A stretch of 64,000 nt of DNA from the NCBI GenBank assembly GCA_051293835.1, contig JBPKMA010000004.1, positions 62,001-126,000 on the forward strand. Reading direction: 5' to 3'. Both the position numbers and the translations under genes were made by a program. Of the stretch, positions 17,446 through 26,209 are shown one piece after another (position 1 is the stretch's first letter; the number at the start of each line of letters is the position of its first letter). The notes beneath the pieces were generated by a model that worked only from the letters and a program-made list of their open reading frames with translations, did not search any database and was not told where the DNA came from. This DNA comes from DATLZU01 sp051293835 (lineage in GTDB: Bacteria > Nitrospirota > Nitrospiria > Nitrospirales > Nitrospiraceae).

Positions 17446-17523
17446 CGCTCTCCATCGACCTTCGCGTGACATACCGCCGGACGATCCGGCCACACGATCG
17501 CCAGCTTCAGGAGGATTTCCACT

Positions 17524-18849
17524 ATGCATATCAGCGTCATCGGGACCGGCTATGTCGGATTGGTAACCGGGGCGTGCTTCGCCGAATTCGGGGTCAACGT
17601 GGTCTGCATGGACACCGATTCCCGACGGATCGCCAAGCTGGAAAAGGGGGAGGTGCCTTTCTACGAACCGGGCATCACCGAATTGGTCGCCAAAGGTTTA
17701 CGAGAAAACCGCCTGGCTTTTACCACCGACATCGCCAAGGCCGTTGACCAAGCATTGGTGCTGTTCATCGCCGTCGGAACGCCATCCCGCGCGGACGGCT
17801 CAGCCGATCTCTCTTATGTCGAAGAAGTCGGGCGCGGCATTGCCAAGAACATGAACGGCTACAAAGTCATCGCGACCAAGTCCACCGTGCCGGTTGGCAC
17901 GGGCGAGAAACTCCGGGAGGTCATCAAGGCGAATCTGTCCGGTCCGTATCGCTTCGACATCGTGTCGAATCCGGAATTCCTGCGCGAGGGTTCGGCCATC
18001 GAAGACTTCCTGCGGCCCAACCGCGTAGTTATCGGAGCCGACAGCGATCAGGCCATCGCGATCATGAAGGATCTCTATCGTCCCCTGTATCTGATCGAGA
18101 CTCCGTTTGTGATCACAGACATTCCGACAGCCGAAATGATCAAATACGCATCCAATGCGTTTCTGGCCACGAAAATCTCGTTCATCAACGAGATCGCCAA
18201 CCTGTGCGAACGGGTCGGCGCGGACGTGCAAGTGGTCGCCAAGGGCATGGGCTTGGACCACCGCATCGGCAGTAAGTTTCTTCACGCCGGTCCTGGTTTC
18301 GGCGGTTCCTGTTTCCCCAAGGACTTGGCTGCGCTCGTGCAGACCGCTGAACGGGTGGGCTATCAGTTGGAAATCGCCAGCGCGGCGGCGCGCGTCAACG
18401 CCCAACAGCGTCAGCGCATGGTGGAAAAGATCCGTGGCGCACTTGGCGGTGTGAAAGGCAAGACGCTGGGGCTACTCGGGCTGTCGTTCAAACCGAACAC
18501 AAGCGACTTGCGGGAGGCGCCAGCGTTGGCGATCGCACGACAACTGATGAAGGAAGGGGCTGTGATCCGTGCTTACGATCCGGCCGCGTTGGAAGAGGGA
18601 AGCAAACTCCTCCCCGGCCTCATTCCGTGCAAGGACGCGTACGATACGGCGGAAGGTTCCGACGCATTGATCATCATAACGGAATGGAACCAGTTCCGAA
18701 ACCTCGATTTCGATCGATTGAAAACGGCCTTACGGCGCCCGCTGCTGATCGATCTACGGAACGTGTACGATCCTGCGCGAATCGCCGGCTTTGGATTTCA
18801 CTATGTGTCCGTCGGCCGACCCGATCGGAAACCCCACTTCTCTTCCTGA
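17524..18849 (+). CDS. ugd: UDP-glucose 6-dehydrogenase
   Basis: A 441-residue NAD-dependent enzyme that oxidises UDP-glucose twice to UDP-glucuronate, a precursor of surface polysaccharides. The N-terminal Rossmann motif is VIGTGYVGLVTGACFAEFG, the catalytic cysteine is in GPGFGGSCFPKDL (near 258), and the C-terminal domain carries LLGLSFKPNTSDLREAPA. A related UDP-N-acetyl-hexosamine dehydrogenase is possible but less likely. It stands alone, converging with the HEAT gene at 18871. The epimerase at 55856, which could use its product, lies 37 kb away. Confidence 0.94.
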   Translation: MHISVIGTGYVGLVTGACFAEFGVNVVCMDTDSRRIAKLEKGEVPFYEPGITELVAKGLRENRLAFTTDIAKAVDQALVLFIAVGTPSRADGSADLSYVEEVGRGIAKNMNGYKVIATKSTVPVGTGEKLREVIKANLSGPYRFDIVSNPEFLREGSAIEDFLRPNRVVIGADSDQAIAIMKDLYRPLYLIETPFVITDIPTAEMIKYASNAFLATKISFINEIANLCERVGADVQVVAKGMGLDHRIGSKFLHAGPGFGGSCFPKDLAALVQTAERVGYQLEIASAAARVNAQQRQRMVEKIRGALGGVKGKTLGLLGLSFKPNTSDLREAPALAIARQLMKEGAVIRAYDPAALEEGSKLLPGLIPCKDAYDTAEGSDALIIITEWNQFRNLDFDRLKTALRRPLLIDLRNVYDPARIAGFGFHYVSVGRPDRKPHFSS

Positions 18850-18870
18850 TCCTCGTGTGGAGCTTCGATT

Positions 18871-19590
18871 TTAGGTGGATGAACCGGTCAGCCTCGGCTT
18901 TTCCGCCACCGGCTCTTCCTTTGGCTTGGGCTTGTATCCCATTCGATCCAACACCTTCATGATGCGGCTCTTAAGTCGATCGTCCGCATCAACCAAGGCC
19001 GTCGCCAAAGGTTCGACTGCCGGTTTGCCGATCTTACGAATAATCTCCGTCACCGATTGCCGCAACTCATCTTCCTCGGACACCAGCAAAGGAATCAGCG
19101 CCGGCACCGACACACCACCCAGCTTGATCAGTGCCTCGTAGGCCCGTTGCCGCACATCCCCGACTTCGTCGCTCAGCGCTTCGACCAGGGGCCCCACCGC
19201 TCTCGGATCCTTCAGCTCTCCCAACACCTCGGCCGCGTACTTGCGGTTCAGCCAGTGCGAATCTTTCAGATCCAGCAGCATCGCGTCGGCTTTGGCGGCA
19301 TGTGGATCCTTGGCCCGGATCTTAAAGCTCTTGGCGACGCGCTTCCCGCCCTCCTCCACAACGCGGATAGTCGCGCCGTCACCGGGCTTGATCTTCTTGA
19401 GGTCTTCCAGAGCCTCTTCCGCCACATCCAGGACCACGGTTTTGCCGTCATAGGCCAGCAGTTCCACCTCGATCTGTCTGGCCTCGGGATTCACCGCCAC
19501 CACCCGCTCGGTAACGAGGTTGAATCCGTCCTTCTTGATCCCACCCTTCGGACCGATCTGAATGAGCTTCACCGGTGCTTCGTCTGCCAT
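18871..19590 (-). CDS. HEAT-repeat protein with an N-terminal beta-barrel-like domain
   Basis: A 239-residue protein. Residues 1-about 90 are strand-rich (IEVELLAYDGKTVVLDVAEE, GDGATIRVVEEGGKR) and look like a small barrel, possibly OB-like. Residues about 95-220 hold four PBS-lyase-type HEAT repeats (LNRKYAAEVLGELKDPRAVG, VRQRAYEALIKLGG). The tail VLDRMGYKPKP is a variant of an (L/M)G(W/Y)xP ending shared with three other HEAT proteins in this cluster. It is the last of four HEAT genes read from 22681 on minus, 23 bp after the previous one. HEAT repeats usually bind proteins; the partner is unknown. Confidence 0.88.
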   Translation of the reverse strand: MADEAPVKLIQIGPKGGIKKDGFNLVTERVVAVNPEARQIEVELLAYDGKTVVLDVAEEALEDLKKIKPGDGATIRVVEEGGKRVAKSFKIRAKDPHAAKADAMLLDLKDSHWLNRKYAAEVLGELKDPRAVGPLVEALSDEVGDVRQRAYEALIKLGGVSVPALIPLLVSEEDELRQSVTEIIRKIGKPAVEPLATALVDADDRLKSRIMKVLDRMGYKPKPKEEPVAEKPRLTGSST

Positions 19591-19613
19591 AGTGTTCGTC
19601 CTCTATGCCTCGG

Positions 19614-20387
19614 TTACGTCGTGCGCTCGGGCTTCCAGCCGAGACTGGCCAGCACGGCTTCTACGGTTTCCTGTACAATCGTGTTCTCATCCTCCAACAA
19701 GGGCAGCAACGGTTCAATTGCCCGTTTGTCCCCTAACCGGGCTAAGGACTCGGCCGCGTTGCGGCGCACGAGCCAATCCTCGTCTTTCAACGATTCGATC
19801 AAAGGCTCAACGCCGCGGGGATCGCCAATCCTCCCCAGCGCCTCGGCCGCGTGGCGGCGGACCATCCAATTGTTGCCCATCAGCCCCTCGATTAACGCGT
19901 CCACAGCACGGGCATCGCCGATCTTCTTGAGCACCCGAGCGACGTCCTCCCGGACCGTGCTGTCGCTCAAGGCTTCGATCAGGCCGGGCACAGCACGCGA
20001 ATCGCCGATCCGCTCCAAGGCCCAGACCGCCGCGGTTCGGACGGCGCCGTCTTTATCCTTCAGCGCCTTGACCAACGGCTCGACGCCTCTTGGATCCTTG
20101 AGTTTCCCCAACGCCGACGCCGCCTGTTCTCGGATCGACCACTCCTCGTGCTCGAGCGCCTCAATGAGGTGATCCACCACCGCTGGACCGATCCTGACGA
20201 TCGCGCTGGTGGCTGCTTCCCGGATCACCGCGTCTTCGTCGGCCATCAGACCGATCAGATGCGGCACGGCTTCCAACCCCATTTGCCCTAGGCTCACGAT
20301 CGCATGGTCCCGCAGCGCCTCGTTGTCGTCGCGCAATGCAGAAATCAACTGCTCCACCCGATCCGATCGATGTTCCTCGTCACGCAT
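19614..20387 (-). CDS. HEAT-repeat protein
   Basis: A 257-residue protein made almost entirely of about eight HEAT repeats of the pattern VRRHAAEALGRIGDPRGVEP. The ATG at 20387 has AGGA upstream and overlaps the preceding HEAT gene's stop by eight bases, so the two are translationally coupled. It ends in VLASLGWKPE, the shared C-terminal motif. There is no signal peptide, so it is cytoplasmic. Repeats of this kind also occur in phycobilin lyases, but here they are only a scaffold; no enzyme is implied. Confidence 0.92.
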   Translation of the reverse strand: MRDEEHRSDRVEQLISALRDDNEALRDHAIVSLGQMGLEAVPHLIGLMADEDAVIREAATSAIVRIGPAVVDHLIEALEHEEWSIREQAASALGKLKDPRGVEPLVKALKDKDGAVRTAAVWALERIGDSRAVPGLIEALSDSTVREDVARVLKKIGDARAVDALIEGLMGNNWMVRRHAAEALGRIGDPRGVEPLIESLKDEDWLVRRNAAESLARLGDKRAIEPLLPLLEDENTIVQETVEAVLASLGWKPERTT

Positions 20388-21480
20388 GGTGTTCCTGCTC
20401 TTCGTGCTCCACGGCGTGCACACTTTCTAGTGCTGCCAATTTGTTCGAAATCAGACCGGCGTTGTACGCAACCAGCCCATCGCGATCCGTCTTCAGACGC
20501 TCAAATAGATCCTTGTACGGCTTCAGCACTTCCACATCCTTGACTTTGGCTAGCGCTTCCATCGCAAACACGCGCAATGGCCGGATTGGAATCGCCTCGA
20601 TGTACAGTTCGACCGGCCGCGCATCGCCAATCAAGCCCAACGCCTTAAGCGCCAACTCCTTGACCCCCGTATCCTTGTCCACGCGCAACCGTTCCATGAG
20701 CGGCTCGACCGCCCGCACGTCGCCGATCTTGCCCAACAGATCAGCCGCCGCTTCGCGCACCACCCAATCCTCGTCGCGCAAATACTCGATGAGAATTTCC
20801 ACGCTGGGTCGCCCGATAGCCAGCAGATCGATCACGGTCGCCATGCGGGCTTCCTCCCGCTCGCTCGCGCCCTCGACATCCCGTAGCGCGTCGAACGCGC
20901 GGTCGATCCGCTCGCGGATCGCGCCCAGTTTCTTGAGCGTGCGGACAGCGATGTCACGGACGGCCGGAGAGCCCATCGCATCGATAAGCGCCTCCGCCGA
21001 GCGCGGATCGAGCAGATGCTCCAAAATCGTCGCGGCCGTCACCTGGACCTCTTCATCCGGGTGCTTGAGCATGTCGCCCAAGGGAGCGATGGCGTTAGGA
21101 ATGACCCCCAGGAGATGCGTTACCAGCTTGCGCGTCTCTTCGGCCTGGGCGTCGCAGAGCAGTCGCACCAAGGCGGAGGCTGTCTCAGCATCCACAACCC
21201 CCGCCATCTGCTCCAACGCTGCAGCGCCTGCCCTCCGAACCGCTTCCTCCTCATGCCGGAGCAAACGCACCAGCGCCACACCGGCGTGCGGATCCTTGAT
21301 CCGGGCCAGCATACCCGCCGCTTCGATCTTCAACGCAGGACTACCCGTCTCCAACGCGCGGATCAACGCCTGGACAGCCCTCGGCCCGCCGGACAGACAG
21401 GCCGCCGTCGCCCGCATGCGGCGCCACTCTTCCTCGTGCACCAATTCCGCAACGAGGGTTTCGATACTTTCCTTCGGCAT
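20380..21480 (-). CDS. HEAT-repeat protein
   Basis: A 366-residue cytoplasmic protein of about ten HEAT repeats (for example VREAAADLLGKIGDVRAVEP). The repeats are more divergent than in its neighbours, and the C-terminus changes to an irregular helix ending in a His/Glu-rich tail (HAVEHEEQEHH) instead of the LGWxP ending. It lies 118 bp after the preceding HEAT gene and overlaps the next by eight bases. The acidic/His tail could bind metal or be unstructured; that is conjecture. Confidence 0.9.
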   Translation of the reverse strand: MPKESIETLVAELVHEEEWRRMRATAACLSGGPRAVQALIRALETGSPALKIEAAGMLARIKDPHAGVALVRLLRHEEEAVRRAGAAALEQMAGVVDAETASALVRLLCDAQAEETRKLVTHLLGVIPNAIAPLGDMLKHPDEEVQVTAATILEHLLDPRSAEALIDAMGSPAVRDIAVRTLKKLGAIRERIDRAFDALRDVEGASEREEARMATVIDLLAIGRPSVEILIEYLRDEDWVVREAAADLLGKIGDVRAVEPLMERLRVDKDTGVKELALKALGLIGDARPVELYIEAIPIRPLRVFAMEALAKVKDVEVLKPYKDLFERLKTDRDGLVAYNAGLISNKLAALESVHAVEHEEQEHHA

Positions 21481-21598
21481 AGCGACTCACGAGACAGACA
21501 ATGGACGAGGGGATGGAGGCTGTAGCTCCATCAGAAAAAGTTCACGCCTTCTGCTGCCATCTCGCCTCTTGCCATTGCCCCATGCCTCCTCGCCCGTT

Positions 21599-22681
21599 CT
21601 ATGTCCGTCCCCGCCTCCATCCCAGTTGCGTTAGGGCCTCCTTCACGTGGTAGCGGAGGTTGTCGTCTTGTTCCTCCGCCAGCACCGAAAGGAGATATGG
21701 AACCGCGGCCGGGCCGAATCGCACCAACGCGGCCGCCGCCTCGGCGCGGGTGATCGTGCTCTGGAGCGCCGCGACTAGGATCGGGAGGGCCCGATCGTCG
21801 CGAATGAGGCCCAGCGCCCGGACGGCCGCACCCATCACGACCATTTCTTCGTCCCAACGGTCGCCGCACCCGTCAAGCGGACGGCTGACGGCCGGCCTGC
21901 TCGATCCGTTGACGACTTCGATCAAGGCCGGCACAGCGCGGGCGTCGCCGATCCGCCCTAACGCTTCCACCGCAAGCAACCGCAAACCGGGCTCCTTCAT
22001 GGCCATGATCAGGAACTCAACCGCCCGAGGGTCGCCGATCTCGCCAAGCGCACGGATGGCATCCTCCCGCACCGCAGTATCGCGGTCATTGAACAGCACG
22101 TACAGCAAGGGTTCGACGGCGGCTGGGGATTTCATTTTTCCCAAAGATTCGACCGCGTGCAGCCGGACCAGCCAATCCTCATGCCGCAGCGCCTGCAAGA
22201 GAAGGGGAACGGCCACTGACCCCATCAAGGCCAACGCCTGGGCTGCTTCTTCACGCACGGCTTTCACCTTGTCCTGCAACAGCGGCAGAAGCGGTTGGGC
22301 AGCCTCGGCCGCGCCGATTCGCCCCAGCGCCTTGGCGGCATGCATCCGGACGATCCAATCCGGGCTTTGGAGGGCCGCCACCAGCGGCTCGAGAACCCGC
22401 CTGTCGCCGATGACTGCGAGGATGGAGGAAGCCGCCTCCTGGATCGAAAGCTCCGGATCGGAAAGGCAGGCTCCTAACACCATGACCGCCGGCTCACCGA
22501 TCGCTGTCAGCGCCCCGATGGCCGCCTGGCGTACCGCCCGATCGGGATCGCGAAGGAGAGACACCAGGGGCAGCACCGCCCGTGCCTCACGCAGAGAGCC
22601 CAAGGTCGAGGCGGCTTCTTCGCGGACAGCCCAATCTTCGTCTTTCAGCGCGGCAATTTGTTCGGCCACGTAATCGGACAC
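21599..22681 (-). CDS. HEAT-repeat protein
   Basis: A 360-residue cytoplasmic protein of about eleven HEAT repeats (VRMHAAKALGRIGAAEAAQP, VREDAIRALGEIGDPRAVEF). It starts with GTG at 22681 behind a GGGAGAGGAAAAGC ribosome binding site and ends in ALTQLGWRRGR, the family tail. One repeat near residue 265 contains a short Gly/Asp/Trp insertion (LDGCGDRWDEE) that breaks the regular pattern. It is the first of the four-gene HEAT run on minus and diverges from the exported beta-propeller gene at 22994. Confidence 0.92.
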   Translation of the reverse strand: MSDYVAEQIAALKDEDWAVREEAASTLGSLREARAVLPLVSLLRDPDRAVRQAAIGALTAIGEPAVMVLGACLSDPELSIQEAASSILAVIGDRRVLEPLVAALQSPDWIVRMHAAKALGRIGAAEAAQPLLPLLQDKVKAVREEAAQALALMGSVAVPLLLQALRHEDWLVRLHAVESLGKMKSPAAVEPLLYVLFNDRDTAVREDAIRALGEIGDPRAVEFLIMAMKEPGLRLLAVEALGRIGDARAVPALIEVVNGSSRPAVSRPLDGCGDRWDEEMVVMGAAVRALGLIRDDRALPILVAALQSTITRAEAAAALVRFGPAAVPYLLSVLAEEQDDNLRYHVKEALTQLGWRRGRT

Positions 22682-22993
22682 GCTTTTCCTCTCCCACTAC
22701 CGCGGTTGACCTTAACACAGGCTTTTTCGAGCGGTCAACGGACGCTCCCCAAGACAGGCGCACAACCACCGTAGAGACCGCCAGCGTCCATCAGCCACCT
22801 CTGGACCCGCAAGCGACAGATCGAGGCCACTTCAGATTGACATGCGCTCCGTTCGCCTTCTACGATAAAGACTCATTGTATTCCGTATTCCCACCATGGC
22901 TTCCATTAAGTAAGTTGAACGCCGATGGATTGGAGCATGCAGGACCTGACAGGCAAAGCATTGCATCCGTTGCATCCGATAAGGAGGTTCCAA
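22682..22993. other. Divergent intergenic region
   Basis: This 312 bp region between the HEAT gene (minus) and the beta-propeller gene (plus) holds the promoter at 22837-22866. On minus, TTGACC (22733-22738) with a weak -10 might drive the HEAT run. No small gene is apparent. Confidence 0.45.
22837..22866 (+). promoter_or_regulatory. Sigma-70 promoter of the beta-propeller gene
   Basis: A perfect TTGACA (22837-22842) and TACGAT (22861-22866) with an 18-bp spacer, about 120 bases before the start codon. Confidence 0.6.
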
Positions 22994-24253
22994 ATGAACA
23001 TGAAGATGACCAGGCCTCAAACGACGCGCGTATGGGGATTGGCGGGATCCATTGCCCTGGCCCTGTGCTTAGGGCTTTCCGTGGCAGCCCATGCCTACGA
23101 GGTGTGGATCATGGATCAATCGGATACCGGAAAGGAAAGCGGCGGCTATCTCTATATCTATGAGGGCGCGCAGTTGGCGGCCAACCCTTCGTCGGCCAAA
23201 CCGGCGGTCACGATCGATCTCGCCGGCGACATCAACAAATTCTGCCAGGACGCGACACAGAAAGCCGTCCGCCGTCCACACATGCTGTTTTTCACCCATG
23301 ACCAGTCCCACGCCATTCTGTCGTTCCTCAGCGGCCACGTCCTCTTCATGGATGCCGCGACGAAAAAACCGGAAGCATGCCTGAGCATGGGGAAGAATGT
23401 CCATGCGGCTTGGCCGACGCCGGACCAGAAAATGGTGATCGCCGCCAATATCGCGGAGAAGAAATTCATCAGGATCTGGACGGACTATGCGAGTCATCAA
23501 TTCCGGTTCGACCCTGAAAAGGACGTCATAAACCTTGGCGCGATGGAGAGCGGGGAGCGCCCGGACACGGCACCGATTTGCCCGATTACGGAAGCATCCA
23601 GCAAATATGCCTTCATCACGCTTCGAGGAGGCGGACTACTCGTCGTAGACGTCACGGTTACGCCGATGAAGGTCGTCGCCACGCTCGACAATGTCCAGAT
23701 CCACCCAGCCGGGTGCGGCGGGGTTCAGGTCGGAGACACCGTCTATATCAATTCCGGCGGAGGATGGCCGGTTGCACCGTTGTCCTACGATGTCTACGCC
23801 TTGAACATCTCTGATCTCCCGAAATCGGTCTCAGCCAAACTGATCACCACGCGCGATACCCAGTTCGCCGATTCACATGGAATGGTTGCCGTTGGCCGCT
23901 ATTTATGGAGTGCGGACCGAGCGGGCAACAACATCGAGGTCATCGACACATTGAGCAACCTGAGCGTCGGGACAATCGAATTGGCAGGACCCGTGAGCGA
24001 TGACCCGGCGCCGGACCTGATGGATGTATCCCCGGACCAGGCGTATGTGTTCGTCGGAATGCGAGGGCCGATTCCTCTCACGGGCAACGACAAGAACGTC
24101 AATAACGCCAAGGGCTCAACTCCCGGCGTCGGGGTGATCAAGGTGACGAACGGAGGCCGCGGAGGGGAATTCGTGGGAATCGCACGGATCACCAATATGA
24201 AGGACGGCAAGGAAACTGCCGACACGCATGGAGTGGCGGTAAGGAGAAAATAG
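22994..24253 (+). CDS. Exported beta-propeller-like protein
   Basis: A 419-residue protein. AAGGAGG lies six bases before the ATG at 22994. The signal peptide (LAGSIALALCLGLSVAAHA) is followed by YEVWIMDQSDT. The body shows repeated strand blocks with short YVTN-like units: HVLFMDAATKKPEACL, KYAFITLRGGGLLVVDVT, YLWSADRAGNNIEVIDTLSN, QAYVFVGMRGPIPLTG. This suggests a six- or seven-bladed propeller of the YncE/lactonase type. Conserved His and Asp residues are present, but I see no firm catalytic signature. It is a single gene set between HEAT-repeat operons on the opposite strand. Confidence 0.8.
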   Translation: MNMKMTRPQTTRVWGLAGSIALALCLGLSVAAHAYEVWIMDQSDTGKESGGYLYIYEGAQLAANPSSAKPAVTIDLAGDINKFCQDATQKAVRRPHMLFFTHDQSHAILSFLSGHVLFMDAATKKPEACLSMGKNVHAAWPTPDQKMVIAANIAEKKFIRIWTDYASHQFRFDPEKDVINLGAMESGERPDTAPICPITEASSKYAFITLRGGGLLVVDVTVTPMKVVATLDNVQIHPAGCGGVQVGDTVYINSGGGWPVAPLSYDVYALNISDLPKSVSAKLITTRDTQFADSHGMVAVGRYLWSADRAGNNIEVIDTLSNLSVGTIELAGPVSDDPAPDLMDVSPDQAYVFVGMRGPIPLTGNDKNVNNAKGSTPGVGVIKVTNGGRGGEFVGIARITNMKDGKETADTHGVAVRRK

Positions 24254-24271
24254 GGGCGACCACAACTCCTC

Positions 24272-24346
24272 GGCTCTCAGCGTTCAGCACCCTCCCCCGG
24301 CTGCCAACAAGCAGCCAGTTGCAGCGGAGAGGCTCAACGCTGAGCC
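24272..24346. terminator. Nested inverted repeats between convergent genes
   Basis: The outer arms GGCTCTCAGCGTT (24272-24284) and AACGCTGAGCC (24336-24346) enclose an inner hairpin GGCTGC/GCAGCC (24299-24316). They fill the gap between the beta-propeller stop and the HEAT stop. There is no clear T-run, so it may be a bidirectional, factor-dependent end. Confidence 0.4.
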
Positions 24347-25714
24347 TTACATGGCGCCCTTGGCGAGGTCGCCGGCTGGACCAAATCGTCCAGTTTCACC
24401 CAGCGGCTTCTCGACCCGCAGGTTGTCGGCCATACTGGAATCCACCGTCGTTTCCTCGGGCGGTGGCGTCCAGCCCAGCTTCTCCAGCGTATCCAGTACC
24501 AGCAGGCGCAAGGCGTCCTTGGCGCTCAGGCGGGATGATGCGAAGGATAAGACGCGCTCGCTTTCCCCTTCCATCTCCGACGCCTTCGGATCGTGTAGGA
24601 ACGCGACCAGCGGCTCGATTGCGGTATCGCCGATCAAGACCAACGCCTGCGCCGCCTTCTCGCGCAAAACGCTATCCTTCAGCAACATGATCAAATCCGG
24701 AATGACACGCGGGTCGCGGAAGTGGCCGAGGGCCGTCGCCGCCGCCTCCTTGATGAACGCCTCTTCGCTCACGATACAACCGGGAGTCGGTGGCCCGTCC
24801 TGGCGGATGCCTTTCCCGCGCAGGACATCCAGCACTGCAGGCAGCGCGCGCGGATCGCCGATCATACCCAGGGATGCGATCGCATGCCGCTTCACCGCCC
24901 CGTCCTTCATCGCCTCGATGAGCGGATCGATCGCGCGCGGATCGCCGATCATACCCAGCGCGATCGTGGCGTCCTCCCGCACCGCGCGGTCGGGATCCTT
25001 GAGCGCCTCAATCAAAGCGTCGACCACGCGCGATTCGCGGACCCACGGCCGACCGATCTGATAGTCGGTCGTCATGCCGCCAAGGGCGCGGGCCGCATGG
25101 CACCGGACGACAAAATCTTTGTCCTTGAGACATTCGATCAACGCCTCGACCGAGGCTTGGCCGATCGCAATGCACGCCGTTCCAGCTGTCTCTCGGACGA
25201 TTTTCGAAGAGTCCCGAAAGAGTTTGACTAGCGCGGGCACGGCCTTCGGATCGCCGATTTTCCCCAATGCTTCGGCCGCCGCACTCTTCACTGCACCGTC
25301 CCGGTCCCGACAGGCGAGAATCAACGCATCGACGGCCCGTGCGTCCTTGATCTCGCCGCAAGCTTTGGCCGCATGTTCCCGAACCCGCCATCGTTCGTCT
25401 TTCAGGCACTTGATGAGTCGATCGACGACCGGCGGCCCCAGATGGACCATAGCGGCCACGGCTTCGTTGCGCACCTCTGTGATCGGATCGTTGAAAAGGT
25501 TGATGAGGGTCTCGACCGCCTTTGATCCCCCGATTCTGGCGATACCCCGTGCCGCATACGCACGAACCGACCAATAGTCGTCGCTACACGCCTGGATCAA
25601 GGGCTCCAACGTGCCGGGATCGGCCAATTCGGCCAGTGCCTTGGCAGCTTCCTCGCGCGTGGCGTCATCGACATCTTCCAATGCTTCCAGCAGATCTTCG
25701 ACCGCTTGAGCCAT
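24347..25714 (-). CDS. HEAT-repeat protein
   Basis: A 455-residue cytoplasmic protein with about twelve to thirteen HEAT repeats, the longest of the five in this cluster (VREDATIALGMIGDPRAIDP, VRCHAARALGGMTTDYQ). Two longer loops interrupt the array (around IGRPWVRESRVV and KGIRQDGPPTPGCIV). The C-terminal part has TLEKLGWTPPPEE, the shared motif, then a 30-residue disordered tail. It is the last gene of a minus-strand unit after the exported phosphatase-like protein and a small exported protein, with a 35-bp gap. Confidence 0.92.
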   Translation of the reverse strand: MAQAVEDLLEALEDVDDATREEAAKALAELADPGTLEPLIQACSDDYWSVRAYAARGIARIGGSKAVETLINLFNDPITEVRNEAVAAMVHLGPPVVDRLIKCLKDERWRVREHAAKACGEIKDARAVDALILACRDRDGAVKSAAAEALGKIGDPKAVPALVKLFRDSSKIVRETAGTACIAIGQASVEALIECLKDKDFVVRCHAARALGGMTTDYQIGRPWVRESRVVDALIEALKDPDRAVREDATIALGMIGDPRAIDPLIEAMKDGAVKRHAIASLGMIGDPRALPAVLDVLRGKGIRQDGPPTPGCIVSEEAFIKEAAATALGHFRDPRVIPDLIMLLKDSVLREKAAQALVLIGDTAIEPLVAFLHDPKASEMEGESERVLSFASSRLSAKDALRLLVLDTLEKLGWTPPPEETTVDSSMADNLRVEKPLGETGRFGPAGDLAKGAM

Positions 25715-25749
25715 AGCTTATTACCTCAGCCCGCCTCATGAGGCTTCGC

Positions 25750-26205
25750 TCAGTATTCCCAGTCCCGCTGACCACCGTAGGGCACGGTCCTCGTACATCG
25801 GACCGTCAGCGTCTGCGTGCCTCGTCCTTCAACGCACTGATCGAGTGTCTGAGAAAATTCGAGGACGCCGTCGAGAGTTACGGTAAATGGGAAATCGAAT
25901 GTAAAGGTGCCGAAGCGATACTTCCCCGGTTTTAACTTCAGCTCCTTGCGTTCGGTGGTGTGATAGGCGTCGGAGGTGTCGGGATCGAGCGTCATGATCA
26001 TCGGTGTCACCCCCGGCACCTGCCACCTGGTCGGAGGATAGAGTGCCGTCGCATCTACGATGATCGGATACTCCTTCGAATAGGACGCCGGAGGGGCGGC
26101 CGAAGCGGTGTGCAACACAAACCCGACTATCAGGACCGACACCAAGCAGGCCTCTCGCCACCACGACACCGATCGATCGAGAGAAAATTTCTGGCGAATG
26201 CGCAC
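25750..26205 (-). CDS. Small exported protein of unknown function
   Basis: A 151-residue protein. A signal peptide (EACLVSVLIVGFVLHTASA) precedes a strand-rich domain: YPIIVDATALYPPTRW, KPGKYRFGTFTFDFPFTVTLDG, then two cysteines near the end (QCVEGRG and VRCTRT) that could form a disulfide. The start is uncertain. The GTG at 26205 lies just after the upstream stop and is preceded by GGTGAG; a GTG at 26247 would overlap the upstream gene by 38 bases. It lies between the phosphatase-like exported protein and a HEAT protein. I recognise no family. Confidence 0.65.
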   Translation of the reverse strand: MRIRQKFSLDRSVSWWREACLVSVLIVGFVLHTASAAPPASYSKEYPIIVDATALYPPTRWQVPGVTPMIMTLDPDTSDAYHTTERKELKLKPGKYRFGTFTFDFPFTVTLDGVLEFSQTLDQCVEGRGTQTLTVRCTRTVPYGGQRDWEY

Positions 26206-26209
26206 GAAC

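Noticed and set aside
20336..21634. 432-residue plus-strand open frame
   Set aside because: It mirrors the HEAT-repeat genes on minus; its Ser/Arg/Thr-rich sequence is the antisense of regular repeats.
18871..25714. Repetitive DNA in the HEAT genes considered as a CRISPR or tandem-repeat array
   Set aside because: The periodicity is about 90-95 bp, matching 31-residue HEAT units, with divergent third positions; it is coding repetition.
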